Shown here piece by piece: positions 1 to 12,329 of a stretch of DNA of 64,000 bases (position 1 is its first letter; each line of letters starts with the position of its first letter). The stretch spans positions 1,801,959-1,865,958 of the forward strand of contig CALYLW010000060.1 in the NCBI GenBank assembly GCA_944989445.1, read 5' to 3'. The notes below the pieces were generated by a model. That model did no database searches, had not been told where the DNA came from, and saw nothing but the letters and a program-made list of their open reading frames with translations. The stretch is from Ampullaceana balthica. Taxonomy: Eukaryota; Mollusca; Gastropoda; Lymnaeidae. Position numbers and translations under genes: made by a program.

Positions 1-1563
1 CATTGTATGAGGACAACATTGTACGAGGACAACGTTGTATGAGGGAAACATTGTATGAGAACAACATTGTATGAGGACAACATTGTATGAGGGAAACATT
101 GTATGAGGACAACATTGTATGAGGACAACATTGTATGAGAACAACATTGTATGAGGGAAACATTGTATGAGAACAACATTGTATGAGGGAAACATTGTAT
201 GAGGACAACATTGTATGAGAACAACATTGTATGAGGACAACATTGTATGAGGACAACATTGTATGAGAACAACATTGTATGAGGGAAACATTGTATGAGG
301 ACAACATTGTATGAGGGAAACATTGTATGAGGACAACATTGTATGAGGGAAACATTGTATGAGGACAACATTGTATGAGAACAACATTGTATGAGGGAAA
401 CATTGTATGAGGACAACATTGTATGAGGGAAACATTGTATGAGGACAACATTGTATGAGGGAAACATTGTATGAGAACAACATTGTATGAGGGAAACATT
501 GGATGAGGGAAACATTGTATGAGGGAAACATTGTATGAGGACAACATTGTATGAGGGAAACATTGTATGAGAACAACATTGTATGAGGGAAACATTGTAT
601 GAGAACAACATTGTATGAGATCAACATTGTATGAGGACAACATGGTATGAGAACAACATTGTATGAGGACAACATTGTATGAGGGAAACATTGTATGAGG
701 ACAACATTGTATGAGGACAACATTGTATGAGGGAAACATTGTATGAGGACAACATTGTATGAGGGAATCATTGTATGAGGACAACATTGTATGAGGACAA
801 CATTGTATGAGGACAACATTGTATGAGGACAACATTGTATGAGAACAATATTGTATGAGGGAAACTTTGTATGAGAACAACATTGTATGAGGGAAACATT
901 GTATGAGGACAACATTGTATGAGGACAACATTGTATGAGAACAACATTGTATGAGGACAACATTGTATGAGGGAAACATTGTATGAGAACAACATTGTAT
1001 GAGGGAAACATTGTATGAGGACAACATTGTATGAGAACAACATTGTATGAGGGAAACATTGTATGAGAACAACATTGTATGAGGGAAACATTGTATGAGA
1101 ACAACATTGTAAGAGGGAAACATTGTATGAGGACAACATTGTATGAGGACAACATTGTGTGAGAACAACATTGTATGAAGGAAACATTGTATGAGAACAA
1201 CATTGTAGGAGGGAAACATTGTATGAGGGAAACATTGTATGAGGACAACATTGTATGAGGGAAACATTGTATGAGAACAATATTGTATGAGGGAAACATT
1301 GTATGAGGGAAACATTGTATGAGGGAAACATTGTATGAGGACAACATTGTATGAGGGAAACATTGTATGAGAACAATATTGTATGAGGGAAACATTGTAT
1401 GAGGGAAACATTGTATGAGGGAAACATTGTATGAGGGAAACATTGTATGAGGGAAACATTGTATGAGGACAACATTGTATGAGGACAACATAGTATGAAG
1501 ACAACATTGTATGAGGACAACATTGTATGAGGGAAACATTGTATGAGGACAGCATTTTATGAG
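1..1563. repeat. 16-bp minisatellite, ~97 copies, open to the left
   Basis: Tandem 16-bp unit built on CATTGTATGAGGACAA, with three dominant variants at the centre (GGACAA, GGGAAA, GAACAA) interleaved irregularly. The array starts before the window. The 251-codon minus-strand open frame over 768-1523 is only the repeat read in a stop-free frame (FPHTM/SSYNV-type periods) and is not a gene. Confidence 0.97.
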
Positions 1564-2088
1564 TCAATTCAAGTAACCCGGGTTAATGACAATGTCTGCT
1601 GTTTTATTCTAAGACAACAAAAGTGGAACTGATGTTTACAAAATAGCAGACAATATTTTACCAAGGCGATCTATTTCCTCGTCCAACACAGTTTCCATGA
1701 CAACAAGCGAATGTAAATATTCAACATGGCTGAAGTGTCTGAAAGAAAATACAAAATAAAATATAAATTCATTATTTGTTCAGATTTAACATCTTCAGAG
1801 ATACATGTCCATCTACAGATTTAAAAAAAAATTTTTAAAAACACTTTTGGCTTTCTCTGTGATCTTTGGTTTCTGTATAATAATGGCTTTCTTTGAGATA
1901 CTGGCTTTCTTTGGGATACTGGCTTTCTTTGAAATACATGTACTGGCTTTCTCTATGAACTGACCAGACCGTACCACGATTCTCACTACCGACATTGAAC
2001 AAATAAAATACTAGTACATGTACTAGGAGGTGTCAATATTTTTAGAAATGATTCCAGGACAAACACAGTGATCATGGCAGTGTTTTCA
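1564..2088. other. unassigned intergenic or intronic DNA
   Basis: AT-rich sequence with no supportable gene. A short degenerate tandem repeat of about 20 bp (TGGCTTTCTTTGAGATAC-like, four copies) lies near 1847-1955. Nothing else is recognisable. Confidence 0.6.
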
Positions 2089-2427
2089 ACGGCTTGTACT
2101 GCTAGCCTACACACGGAATGACGTACTGCTAGCCTACATATGGAATGACGTACTGCTAGCCTACATATGGAATGACGTACTGCTAGCCTACACACGGAAT
2201 GACGTACTGCTAGCCTACATATGGAATGACGTACTTCTAGCCTACATATGGAATGACGTACTGCTAGCCTACATATGGAATGACGTACTGCTAGCCTACA
2301 TATGGAATGACGTACTGCTAGCCTACATATGGAATGACGTACTGCTAGCCTACATATGGAATGACGTACTGCTAGCCTACACACGGAATGACGTACTGCT
2401 GGCCTACATATGGAATGACGTCAAAAG
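2089..2427. repeat. 27-bp minisatellite, ~12 copies
   Basis: The unit is GTACTGCTAGCCTACATATG followed by GAATGAC. Each copy carries a TGACGTA half-CRE-like string and a GCTAGC palindrome. Two unit types differ at CACACGG versus CATATGG. 2428-2705 shows no gene. Confidence 0.95.
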
Positions 2428-2705
2428 ACCTGAGTTTAAGACTCTGTTAAACTGCTAGCAGAACTCAGGGATCTCTTAACAAAATAATGTTCACCAAAGC
2501 AGGTCCAGGTAAATGTTTAAACTTGTAAATAAAATATTTCTTACTTAAGACTTAAGATTACCAATTGATTATTATCACGTTTGTTATACAATTTTTCCAC
2601 TAGGTTTGACAGGTCTGCTTCCAAATAACAGCGGACAAGCGAGGGGGGGGTGGTGGTTTAGGAGTAAAAATATATATTTAGACAACAAATTACACAATTA
2701 ACTAC

Positions 2706-2981
2706 GGACATTAAAACATAACATACACTGAGATGAGAACATAACATACACCGACGTGAGAACATAACATACACCGACGTGAGAACATAACATACACCGA
2801 CGTGAGAACATAACATACACCGACGTGAGAACATAACATACACCGACGTGAGAACATAACATACACCGACGTGAGAACATAACATACACCGACATAAGAA
2901 CATAACATACACCGACATAAGAACATAACATACACCGACATAAGAACATAACATACACCGACATTAAAACATAACATACAT
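2706..2981. repeat. 23-bp minisatellite, ~12 copies
   Basis: The unit is ACATAACATACACCGACGTG plus AGA. The outer copies are diverged (CATTAAA, CATAAGA) and the inner copies uniform, as expected from homogenisation from the centre. All three minus-strand open frames here are repeat translations. Confidence 0.95.
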
Positions 2982-3254
2982 AAGGCTTAAATCATTTTTT
3001 GTAACATCAAAACATCCGCCGCAATTTATAGATCAGGTTTAATTAAGTTGAAAGGTCCCAATTTAAGATGCTGCGAGGGCCCAAAAAATCTTGAATCCAC
3101 GCGTATAAAGCCCAAAGACGCAGTGTGCTAATGGACTGACACATGCTGACTCGAAGCTGTCTGATGAATGTCTCAACAACAAAGCACCACATTTAAATTT
3201 AACTTTTCCCTGTAGGATACTTTTTAAGTTAGGCCGCGTTTTGAAGTGTGGGGA

Positions 3255-3357
3255 GTGTGGCAAAGCTTTGTGACGTTTAAGTTTTTGTGACGGCGGTGAG
3301 CAGGAAGAGGGTGAAAAATCTTCCGATATTGCGTGACCTCATTAATGGACGGCCCCT
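3255..3357. mobile_element. partial MITE of the CCGTCCATAAATGACGTCA family (right end only)
   Basis: It matches the interior and terminal part of the complete family members: a TTTTTGTGACG stretch, a G-rich tract, then GCGTGACCTCATTAATGGACGGCCCC. No left end is visible, so this is a truncated copy. Confidence 0.75.
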
Positions 3358-3440
3358 GACCAACGATTCCCAACACATTTTGGCTCGACCAGCTAAATGG
3401 CAATAATTTTTAACAACCTTCCAGTTAAATAACCGACTGA

Positions 3441-3930
3441 ACGTGGCCGTCCATAAATGACGTCACGCACCTAGGGGCCGTCCATAAATGACGTCACGCA
3501 CCTAGGGGCCGTCCATAAATGATGTCACGCACCTAGGGGGGAGGGTAGTCCATATATTTGTGACGATGTGTGACGAGGGGGACAGGGGACGGGGGTTTAA
3601 GAAATGTGACGTCACATCAAACTGGCAACTTTCAATAAAAGTTCCTATAAAATATGTGATTTCTTACATTTTATTTTATAACGCTTTACATGGCTTCACG
3701 CCTGTTACGATATTGGAGTGCATGCAACCTTACACTAAAGACTTACTTAAATGACCAAAAAAAATGATTTGAAACAATGAAATTTTCAAATAGAAAATAC
3801 GGCTTTTACGTATTATTTAAAGTTTTGTGACGTCATATTGGAGGGGGTCTAAGTTTTTGTGACAATGCTTGACGAGGGGGGGGGAGGAAAAATCGGCAAA
3901 AATCACGTGACGTCATTAATGGACGGCCCC
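3441..3930. mobile_element. CCGTCC-type MITE with a tandemly triplicated left terminus
   Basis: The complete copy runs from GGGGCCGTCCATAAATGATG at about 3505 to CATTAATGGACGGCCCC at 3930. Its terminal inverted repeats carry a TGACGTCA or near-TGACGTCA site. The first 31 bp of the left end occur three times in tandem (GTCCATAAATG at 3449, 3480 and 3511). The interior has mirrored segments seen in the other copies: GTGACGTCAC, a long AT core and CCCCTCC tracts. It is non-autonomous with no coding capacity. I cannot assign its superfamily from sequence alone. Confidence 0.85.
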
Positions 3931-4706
3931 AAAGAAGAGAAAAACGAAACTAGGTCATTGTCAAAACTGCCTACAAAACAGTGGGAGGTATTTCCCATTT
4001 GATTAATTTCCTGTTTACCAGATAAAAAGCTTCGAGCCCACATCACATCGCCGTGTGTTTGTTACGCGTCGTTCGTGTCGTTGGGGGGGCGTAGGGGGTG
4101 GTGCTACCAGGGTGCCGTGTCGTTGGGGGGCGTAGGGGGTGGTGCTACCAGGGGGGCACTTTTACTATACAATATTTGGGGAGGTGCACCGTTTTCTCGT
4201 GAAATGCTTGTTTTCTGTGGATGGTGGAACATTCTTTACCAGCATCCTGCGGCACTAACCACAGCGACAGATGGTCAACAAAACTTTAAGCCCCTGCATG
4301 TGGTGGGGTGGTGGGGTGCCATGAGTTAAAATGGGGTAAAAAAAGGGGGGGGGCTAAATGCATATCCTAGTTTTTGAACTTTAATACGATTCTAAACATT
4401 GCCGGGGCTCAAGGCCACGACGCATGCCTTTTGACGTCTCGCTTGGTCAAACACTTAAGTAACTATCTGATTTATGGGCCAACATATCTTTGGCATAACT
4501 CTAACAGTTGACGTGTTAACTAGGACGACAGTAGTGGTCCACTACTGTTATAACTAATACAAATAAGTATAGAAATGTAGCAAAATTGAACTTATATCTC
4601 TATCAGCCCAAATACACCCTCATTGAAATGGCGGTGCGATAAATTGAGCCCTACCAAGGCATGGTCATTAAAATGATGTTAATATTCTGTTAATATGAAT
4701 ATGTTA
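3931..4706. other. unassigned DNA
   Basis: There is no supportable gene. A G-rich ~47-bp direct duplication (GTCGTTGGGGGGGCGTAGGG-type) lies at about 4075-4160. The small open frame across it is not convincing. Confidence 0.5.
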
Positions 4707-4755
4707 ATAATCTTCTGTATAGAAGGAACGTCTGTAACAGATAAGATAATATTAC
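4707..4755 (+). repeat. fragment of GATAAG-tailed short interspersed repeat
   Basis: It shares CTTCTGTATAGAAGGAACGT and CTGTAACAGATAAGATAA with copies near 8.2, 24.1 and 34.8 kb. Only the 3' end is present. Confidence 0.75.
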
Positions 4756-5318
4756 ACTGCACGTTTAACCTAAAGGGTAAATGAAGAAAGACTCTGGTGT
4801 AATGTATACTAATGTAGTGGTAGCATGGGCGCTGATAGAGCTAGGTAATAATAATAAGGTGTAAGAATGTACAGCTACAATCTCCATATAAAGTTAAAGT
4901 AAAGCAATTAAAAATCCATCTACGTGATGGTAACGTTTTTAAAAGAAAGTATATAATAACTATACATCACCACAATCGTAAAATGTATGTACATTGATTT
5001 ATTGTACATGTATTTGAAAGTCTAGTTAATCGTCGGAGAAAAGATTATAGAAGTCGAAGTAATTGCTATATGAATATCAGTCTACGAGTCTATCACCTTT
5101 CTGTACAATTACTGATACTGCGCTGGTTTAAAGTTTGTAAACAAAACACAAATTTACCAAGCAATATAGATCATCAATTAAATATTAATTTCAAAGTGAA
5201 AATATTAGTCTAAACTATATTTTATAAATATATATATGCCTCTAGAGATTATTTTTAAAAAAAAACAAAAGAACTCTATTATCTCAATTAAAATCTACTT
5301 TCACAGCTGATCACTTAC
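4756..5318. other. AT-rich unassigned DNA, possibly first intron of a minus-strand gene
   Basis: No open frame or repeat could be recognised. If the first exon at 5319-5435 is real, this would be the start of its first intron on the minus strand. Confidence 0.4.
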
Positions 5319-5435
5319 CGGCTCATGGTTGTGTGAACTTCTAGGAAGTAACGCCCACTTCCTTCTAAACACACAACACGGGACAAAGTGTGTGACAGGT
5401 CACCGGTGACCCACTTAGACCAACACACGGTGACT
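5319..5435 (-). other. putative first exon (5'UTR plus ATG and splice donor) of a minus-strand gene
   Basis: On the minus strand a ~110-nt leader ends in ACAACC ATG AGC CG followed at once by GTAAGTGATC, a near-consensus splice donor (exon end at 5319, phase 2). The leader starts at a TCAGTC initiator-like site about 33 bp downstream of a TATATAA box. The region is richer in CG than its surroundings. Only Met-Ser plus two bases would be coded here, with the rest of the gene to the left. I could not find matching downstream exons in 1-5318, where repeats dominate. The basis is inference from signals only. Confidence 0.4.
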
Positions 5436-5470
5436 GAGTAAAGAGACGAGGTGATTGTGGTTTATATACA
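5430..5470 (-). promoter_or_regulatory. TATA box plus initiator-like core promoter (minus strand)
   Basis: On the minus strand TATATAAACC (first T at 5468) is followed about 33 bp later by TCAGTC (5437-5432), a spacing close to the usual TATA-to-start distance. A perfect GGTCACCGGTGACC palindrome lies just downstream at about 5399-5412. Confidence 0.4.
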
Positions 5471-5865
5471 TGTAACGTTCAGCGAGCGGTGATAAGCATC
5501 GCCACTCAAATGGAGGACTTCATCTCACCAAGGCAAACCGAACTCTGCTCCTTTGTTAATTACCCGAATCAGCTGAACAAACGTAATTGGCAGTTCGGAC
5601 TGGCGACCGTCTCGTGATTTGTACATTGTACCGTCTGTCACGGGATTTCTTAAGCTAATCCATACACGACACGGGCGTACTGCGTACTTTTCCAAGGGGG
5701 AGTTGGGATGGGGCCTTGGCTTACAATTTGCGGTTGTCTTCTTGCGTTTTTATTTTCCTACCCTCAATTAACAACTAATGAATGTTTAGTAAAATACTTG
5801 ATGTAAGATATTTAAAGTGTTGATCAATTTTCTGTGTTAGTTGATCAAACACATGTTGGGGGTAG

Positions 5866-6260
5866 GGGGCCGTCCATAAATAACGTCACGCGATTTTGGC
5901 CGATTTTTACCCCCCTCCCCCCTCGTCACACTTCGTCAAAAAAACTTAGCGCCCTCCCCTTTTTTTCAATATGACGTCACAAAGGTGAAAATAAGCATGT
6001 TTCAAAACACTTTTTTTGTTATTTTAGTATGTATTTAGTGTAAGGCTGCACTCTAATATCAAAACACGCGTGAATCAATTCAAAAAGTCATAAAATAAAT
6101 TGTAAGAAATGAAATATTTAAGTGGAACTTTGATTTAGAGTAGCATGTTTTGACGTGACGTCACAATTCCTAAACTCCCGCCTCCCCCTCGTCACACATC
6201 GTCACAAATGTGGGGACCACCCTCCCTCCTAGGAGCGTGACGTCATTTATGGACGGCCCC
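5866..6260. mobile_element. CCGTCC-type MITE, complete
   Basis: It starts GGGGCCGTCCATAAATAACG and ends GTGACGTCATTTATGGACGGCCCC. Inside are the family hallmarks: GATTTTGGCCGATTTTTACC, C-rich tracts, CTCGTCACAC, TGACGTCAC, an AT-rich core and a mirrored second half. About 395 bp and non-coding. Confidence 0.88.
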
Positions 6261-8201
6261 TAGTGCAGGAGTCCAATTAAGTTCAGTAGTCCACAGGGTC
6301 AGAGGCAATAAGGAATGTGAAAATAAACAGAACATATGATGAGAGAGGCAATAAGGTATTGGCTGAATGCAGTTGGTATTTGATATCTCGCCGCCTTAGA
6401 ATAACTAGGTTCAGTGGCGTAGCTATGGGGGGCGGTGGGGGCGGTCCGCCCCGGGCGGCACACGATTTGGGGGCGGCATTTGGGGGAATTTGAAAAGTAC
6501 AGCCCTTTCGGACAACCGCCCTTTTTCTTTTGAAAGAGGAAAACCTGGGTGAAAATAAAATATTCGTACTTTCGAGTCGTAATTAACAGATTCTCAAGAC
6601 ATTTTTTAAAAATTAAATACTGTTTGTTATAACTAACGCATAACCGTTAAGAAATTTAAAATAGTTTAAAAATTGTATCGATTTGTTTTGAAAATTAAGT
6701 GGTATACATCACAGATGACGCTTTTTATAAGAAAACAACACAAAGAACACATCACTGCTCGACGGAATATTCTATTAATATCGCATCGACAGTTATTGCG
6801 TGGATTTTCGACATGCACAGAATAATACGCGAAAAAGTATACACATGGCATTCAGTGGCGGATTTAGGTTTGTCTTCGTGGGGGGGCGAGGAGAATTTCA
6901 AGGGGCGCCAAAAAAAATAATTTATTCATGCACTTAGTGCAAATATTTATAGGTGCTGAAATAAAATTCATTTGTCTAAATTGCTGGTTCTGCAATGAAG
7001 ATTAGAAATTTGATATGAGATTTACTATTTTTGCTATATTTTATGTTAAAAAAACTTTTCTGCTCACTTTAAATGTGAGATTTACTTTAATAAGTTTTCA
7101 CCTTAACAGACTGCAGCAGTCTCAAATATGAAATCTAAAATGTGTTGTTTATGTTACATACATTTTCAGAGTTTCCCTATGGCAACTTGCTAGACAAAAA
7201 GAAACATATCATCTAGTCTTACGTAGATATGGTTAATCAATTGAATTTATGAAAATGGTAGTTAATTTGGGAGCTGTTATTTGTGACGAAATCTAAATTT
7301 CTCATAATCCTTTGTGTTCACTTTCAATTGCTGAATATCCTAGCAGACTTTAACATAGAAAACTCAACAGAATAAGTTTATAGTCTTTGTGCTAAATAAA
7401 ACTTCTAAAATGTTTTGATAATGAGGTATAATTTTATTAAATTTTTTATAGGCCTCCAATAGTTTGTTGTACTATCTGCAAGATGTCTCATCAGTTTGTT
7501 CAGCTTGCCATAAATAGCACTGACAGTAACTCAAACAAATAACTAAGTGTTAAATAATAAATGCTGTGTTGATCATTCAAAGTACATTACATGTATTTAA
7601 TATTATTTTTGTTTACATCAAATTATTGCAATGAATCTCTTCAATATACAAACAATTGCTTTATATTCAGGAGAGTATTAGGTCACAAATGCAAATAAAA
7701 TATAATGTATTTTAAAAAAATGTTAATCATTAATAAAAGGCCTAAGTAATTAAAGAAATCATTTATCATATACGTATTATATGCATATATCATATGTAGG
7801 ATAAAAAGATTACAGTAAATTATGAACTTAGTTCCAAAGAGAACAACTTATTTTTACTAACAAAATTTTTATAGTTTCTGTTTTTAGTTCTTGTAATAGT
7901 TTTCTATCTGAAAGAATGAAATGAGAATTTTATCTGACAAAATAGTTCAGTTTAAGTCCAGGTAATCTGATGCTACGAATAATGAAAAACACAGAGATTT
8001 TGGTTGAGTGGATTGGTCAGGATTAGTAACACATACACAAAGAGTGCCAATAATATTATACTTATAAATAAACTAAACAATTTACTTCAGAATTTTTAAA
8101 AAAATAATTTATCACTGGAAGTTTGAGCATCAAACTTTGGGAAAATCTATTAACTTTACATAAACAATGATTGTAAGTGCCTTAAATAAACATTCAATAC
8201 T

Positions 8202-8304
8202 CTAATAAGAATGCAGGACTAAATACAAACCATGGATAAGCATATGACGCAATATTCTTCTGTATAGAAGGAGCGTCTGTAACAGATAAGATACGATAAG
8301 ATAG
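8202..8304 (+). repeat. GATAAG-tailed short interspersed repeat inside hAT copy 1
   Basis: Runs from AATAAGAATGCAGGACTAAA through CTTCTGTATAGAAGGAGCGT to the tail AGATAAGATACGATAAGATA. The same insertion is present at the mirrored place in copy 2, so it predates the element's last round of transposition. Confidence 0.75.
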
Positions 8305-8345
8305 AGACCTCAGCCCTATATAAATTGCTTTCTATGTGATTTCAT

Positions 8346-10242
8346 TTAAGCAAAACGATTTATCCTTGATTCAAAGTCAACGTTCTCAGCTAGATCACGT
8401 TCAATTGAAATTAATGCCAATTCAGACAGACGTTCGTTTGTCATTGTTGAGCGCAAATAATTTTTGATGAGTTTCAATCTACTGAAACATCTTTAAGCAG
8501 TAGCACTACTAACAGGAAGAGTCATGTAAATTTTATAGAGTATTGGAGTATTGACAAATTAGTGAGACCCGATGCCATTAGTTTTTCAGTCAAGAATGGC
8601 TGAACCTTTTTAAGTTTTAGTTTACTAGGAAAGGGTGGCTGTGTTAATGCATACACATCTTATATTCTACGATTGCTTCTTCAAGGTTAATGTCGTGTTT
8701 GTAAATTTTGCATAAACTTTGAAAATAATCTTTATTTTCCTCCGACATTTGTGATGGATCAATACCATAGAAATAAGTAACTGTGCTCCGAAAGTCATTA
8801 TATCGATCATCTATTTGTGTTACAAGTTTATCCATGATAGTGAAGTACGTTTCAGATTTAAAGCGTGTAGTTGGATCATCAGCCATTTTATCTCTGCTAA
8901 GTTTGCCTGCCATACTTTACTTTTTTGCAATTCAATTTTCTTTAAATTCTGTTTTAACATCTACATAGTTTTGAACCATTTTCGTTAATAAATTATTTGA
9001 CATCTACATTCAGCATTTCAAAAGCGTCATCGCTTCTCATATTAAACAAACTTATTTTTTCCAACTTCGATCAACTGTTTTGCAAAGGCGTTGCAAGTAG
9101 TTTGATAACATGAAGATAACTTTTGTACAAATAGCATCAGAAAAACAAAAGAATATTTTGTTATTAAAACAGATAGTCCCATAGCTTCTGCTCTGACACT
9201 TCCTTTCTATTCTGTTGATTCCCCTGAATCAAGTGTGGCTAGAATAGCAGAGAATGATCCAACAACTGCATGAACTGCATACTTACGGCTTGCACATCTT
9301 GTATCAGAAATTCGTTTCAGAGTATCTACTGTTGATTCATATTGAGATTTCTTTTATTCTTTAAGAGTATGTAGACGTGGTAAACTAGACGTAAGGAATG
9401 CATACAACCTTAAATCTGCGCCAAAAAACAACTGTATACCACTGTTTACAGACATTGCCTCGATAGTAACCAAATTCAAAACATGGGCACAATAATTGGG
9501 TGAAAGTTTCTTTATCTGAGTTTAAAGGCCACTCTTAATTCCAGAGTATGCCTGTCCTCGACAGAGTGTGAAATCAATGTTTCACATTTTTATTTCCGTT
9601 AAAATCTTCTCAGCAAATGCGGGAGCATTTTTTATTTACGAGGGCGCTTATGAGGTTTTACATATGCATTTCACTCATTCTCTCACTTATAGATCTCTCT
9701 TTAACTTTTATACCAAAAACCCGCCCCAAGTTTTTAGTCATATTAAATCAAAGTACATGAACTTGAATTTATAAGTTTTAATTTATTTTCTTCTTTTTAG
9801 TACACTTATAAAAACGTGGTTTTTGAAAATCTTTTTTTACCTTTATTTATTTTTATTGTGGCTTTAACGTGGGCTAGATGCCACGCCCCTCAGCTTGTGA
9901 GACTAGCGCACTATTCGTTATCCAGCCGCTGTTTACCAAAGTATAAAAGCCTATAAATCTTTCCACAACATGTCCTGATTTTAAAACTGAATGTAAAGAA
10001 ACTGACATCTGATCAATTCTAGATATATCAATGGTTGATTCAATAATTAAAGAAAATAATTGTGCAGACTTAACTACATTATCAATTGTCGCCGATAATT
10101 CAGATGCGAGTGATTGATTTAAACCAGATATTACCGTTTCATCATTTGATATACAATATTTAGCAAGCAGTTTGGTGTTGATTACAAGTTTCGTGTTTAG
10201 AAATATTTTTTTCTGCTCTAGTGACACCTTTTTGGTGTTCAT
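8346..10242 (-). pseudogene. hAT transposase remnant (ZMYM1-like / DUF4371 type), copy 1
   Basis: The open pieces are shadows of one decayed transposase. The N-proximal piece at 9874-10242 has the catalytic-core signature IIESTIDISRIDQMS followed by VVERFIGF, matching the D-E-T-T-D-I-S motif region of ZMYM1/hAT transposases, here with Glu-Ser replacing Asp-Glu. The middle piece at 8644-8913 has RFKSETYFTIMDKL and FYGIDPSQMSEE. The C-terminal dimerisation segment (RCFSRLKLIKNYLRS, then LSELALISIERDLAENVDF) ends at 8346. Several in-frame stops separate them, including one just before the RCFSR motif, so no active enzyme is made from this copy. Confidence 0.85.
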
Positions 10243-10844
10243 CGAGGGCGTCTTTAGGGGGGCGCCATTTTATACCCAACAGGGGCGCGGGGGGGCAAGC
10301 CGCCCCCCCTGCCCTATAGCTGAATCCGCCACTGATGGCATTGTGGTTCAAATATTGTGTTTAACTTGCAAGTAGTAATTGATATTACTGTTTAAGTTTA
10401 AGAAAATTATTCTAAGGTAATTTATTAAAATTTAATTTTTTGTTTTTCTTTGTTCCATTAAAGTAGCGCAAACAAAATGTGTGTGTTTCTTTAAAATACG
10501 TTTATTCACTAAAACTTTTATGCATATCCTATTAAAGTAATGTTTAGATAGTTTGAATTAGTCTATTTTAGTGAAAATTATTACGATTTCTCACAAGAAA
10601 GATTAATCGCGATTGTTGTTTTTTTCTCCAAATTTTGCCTAATGGGTGAAAATTTGTTAAGATCGTGGATGGTGTATTCACCATTGAAGAAAATTATATA
10701 TTGTTTTTGCTGTCAACTGTTTGATGATTTTTTCCAATCAAATTTTAAACGGAAAATAGTTTTAACAAATAGTGGAAATTTAATCTCAAAATAAGTCAAC
10801 ATGAGTTGAGTCTACTGAATAAGTCAACACGAGTTGAGTATACG

Positions 10845-12329
10845 GCAGATTCGATCATTTTCCCAATGGAAGGAATTAGAAATAAGAATTGGACATGGTG
10901 CAACTTTTGATAATCTACAACAACAGAATATTGATAAAGAAATAAGAAAAAATGAAAGGAAATTCTCACAATACTTGATATAATTAGATTCTTAGCTAAA
11001 CAAAATTTGGCGTTGAGAGGTCATCGTGAAAGTATTCATGAGGAAGACATCAATTCAATTGAAAATATAGGACATTTTCTAGAGCTTTTGGACTTGTTGG
11101 CCAAGTACGACTCAGTATTATGTGAACATTTAGTACAAATTAAGATGGGTAATAAATATAGTGTCTCCTATTTGTGGAAAATGATTCAAAATGAATTCAT
11201 AGACCTATTGAGAGGTGCAGCGAGAAAAACAATAATGGACCAATTAAAGCAAGCTAAAAACTTTTGTATGATATTTGACAGCTCTCCAGATATTTCCCAC
11301 AAAATATTAAACTAGTCAAATTAAAAGATACGTAGTTATTGATGTTGGCGAAGTTAAAGTTGTAGAATCGTTTATTTACTTTGTAGAAAATAAAGGAAAC
11401 GCCAAGTTAGAAGGGAAAAACATGTGAGTGGGGAAAATTCACAAGACGTGGTCCTATCTTTAGAACATGAAGTACAACGAGAAATGTTTTAATCCATGGA
11501 TCGAATTATAAAGGAATTAAAAGAACTCTTTGATCAGTTGCATGTCCATGTAAGAAAATATTCGTGTATAATCCCATGTAACCTACTAAGTGAAGAAATT
11601 GAATGTCAAATAAATGATTTTATTGACATTGATAAAGAACAGTTCCATAATGAAAGAAAAAGGATCCAGGTTTTGTGGCTGTACCTATACTACAAAAAGA
11701 GGCATTGCGTTGGGAAAATGGAGGAAAAGGTCCGCTTGTCGTATTAGTTTATAAATAAAGCTTAAATATATTGTTTTCATTGCACAATTTGTTTGTGTAT
11801 TTTATATTCTAAGAATTTTTATAACAATTATTGTTATCAGTGTCGCTAGTTGTGAAAGGAGCTTCTCCAAACTGAAGTTGATAAAAAAATTATCTTCGTT
11901 CCACAATGAGTGCATGATTTAAGACATGGGTTGGGAAACCATGGCTCGCGAGCCAGATGTGGCTCTATTGATGGCTGCATCTGGCTCTCAGACAAATGTT
12001 CGACTATTCTTTAAAAAAACGTTTATTCAGATTCCTTTGAATTGCATAAACAATAAATAGCATAACAATGATATTAAAAAGAATTAAGAGACATAATTAT
12101 GGTACTTTTAGTGTTGAAATTACACAAAATGCACACATTTACTTGAATTTTTAGTTTTAAAAATAATGTATGGCTCTCTCAGACAAAAAGTTTCCCGACC
12201 CTTGAACTTGATTTAAGACTACAAAATCTTGCAATATTGTCCATAGAACAAAATATAACAAATTATTTAAATTTTGATAGCATAATACACGATTTTTCTA
12301 CTATGAAAGTTTGGAAAATAAATGTATAA
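10845..12329 (+). pseudogene. hAT transposase remnant of the outer element
   Basis: The N-terminal part reads FSQWKELEIRIGHGATFDN and, across a frameshift and stop, LALRGHRESIHEEDINSIEN-like sequence and LLDLLAKYDSVLCEHL, typical of ZMYM1-like hAT transposases. The active-site area is MIFDSSPDISHK. A second open piece lies at 11496-11747. The C-terminal dimerisation motif SVASCERSFSKLKLIKK is split by a small inserted element and resumes as LAILSIEQNITNYLNFDS, ending at 12329. Stops, frameshifts and the insertion make it non-functional. Confidence 0.8.
11926..12208. mobile_element. small hAT-like MITE inserted in the outer transposase
   Basis: The ends are CATGGGTTGGGAAACCATGG and, inverted, CAAGGGTCGGGAAACTTTTT, with GGCTCGCGAGCC near the left end. 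TGATTTAAGAC occurs at both sides (11915-11925 and 12209-12219), marking a target duplication of about 8-11 bp. It splits the C-terminal coding segment of the outer hAT. Confidence 0.7.

Larger units (their letters stand above)
6853..10334 (-). mobile_element. hAT transposon, copy 1 (3482 bp), nested in the outer hAT
   Basis: The termini are CAGTGGCGGATTTAGGTTTG and, inverted at the right, CAGTGGCGGATTCAGCTATAG. It is flanked by a perfect 8-bp duplication ATGGCATT (6845-6852 and 10335-10342). The transposase remnant reads on the minus strand. The element has exactly the same length as copy 2 at 22073-25554. In the stretches I compared by eye only about three base differences appeared. The half near 6.9-8.2 kb is AT-rich and non-coding. 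Confidence 0.95.

Noticed and set aside
5511..5618. Plus-strand 35-codon frame MEDFISPRQTELCSFV...
   Set aside because: Short, overlaps the opposite-strand promoter region, and shows no family match that I can recognise; likely chance.
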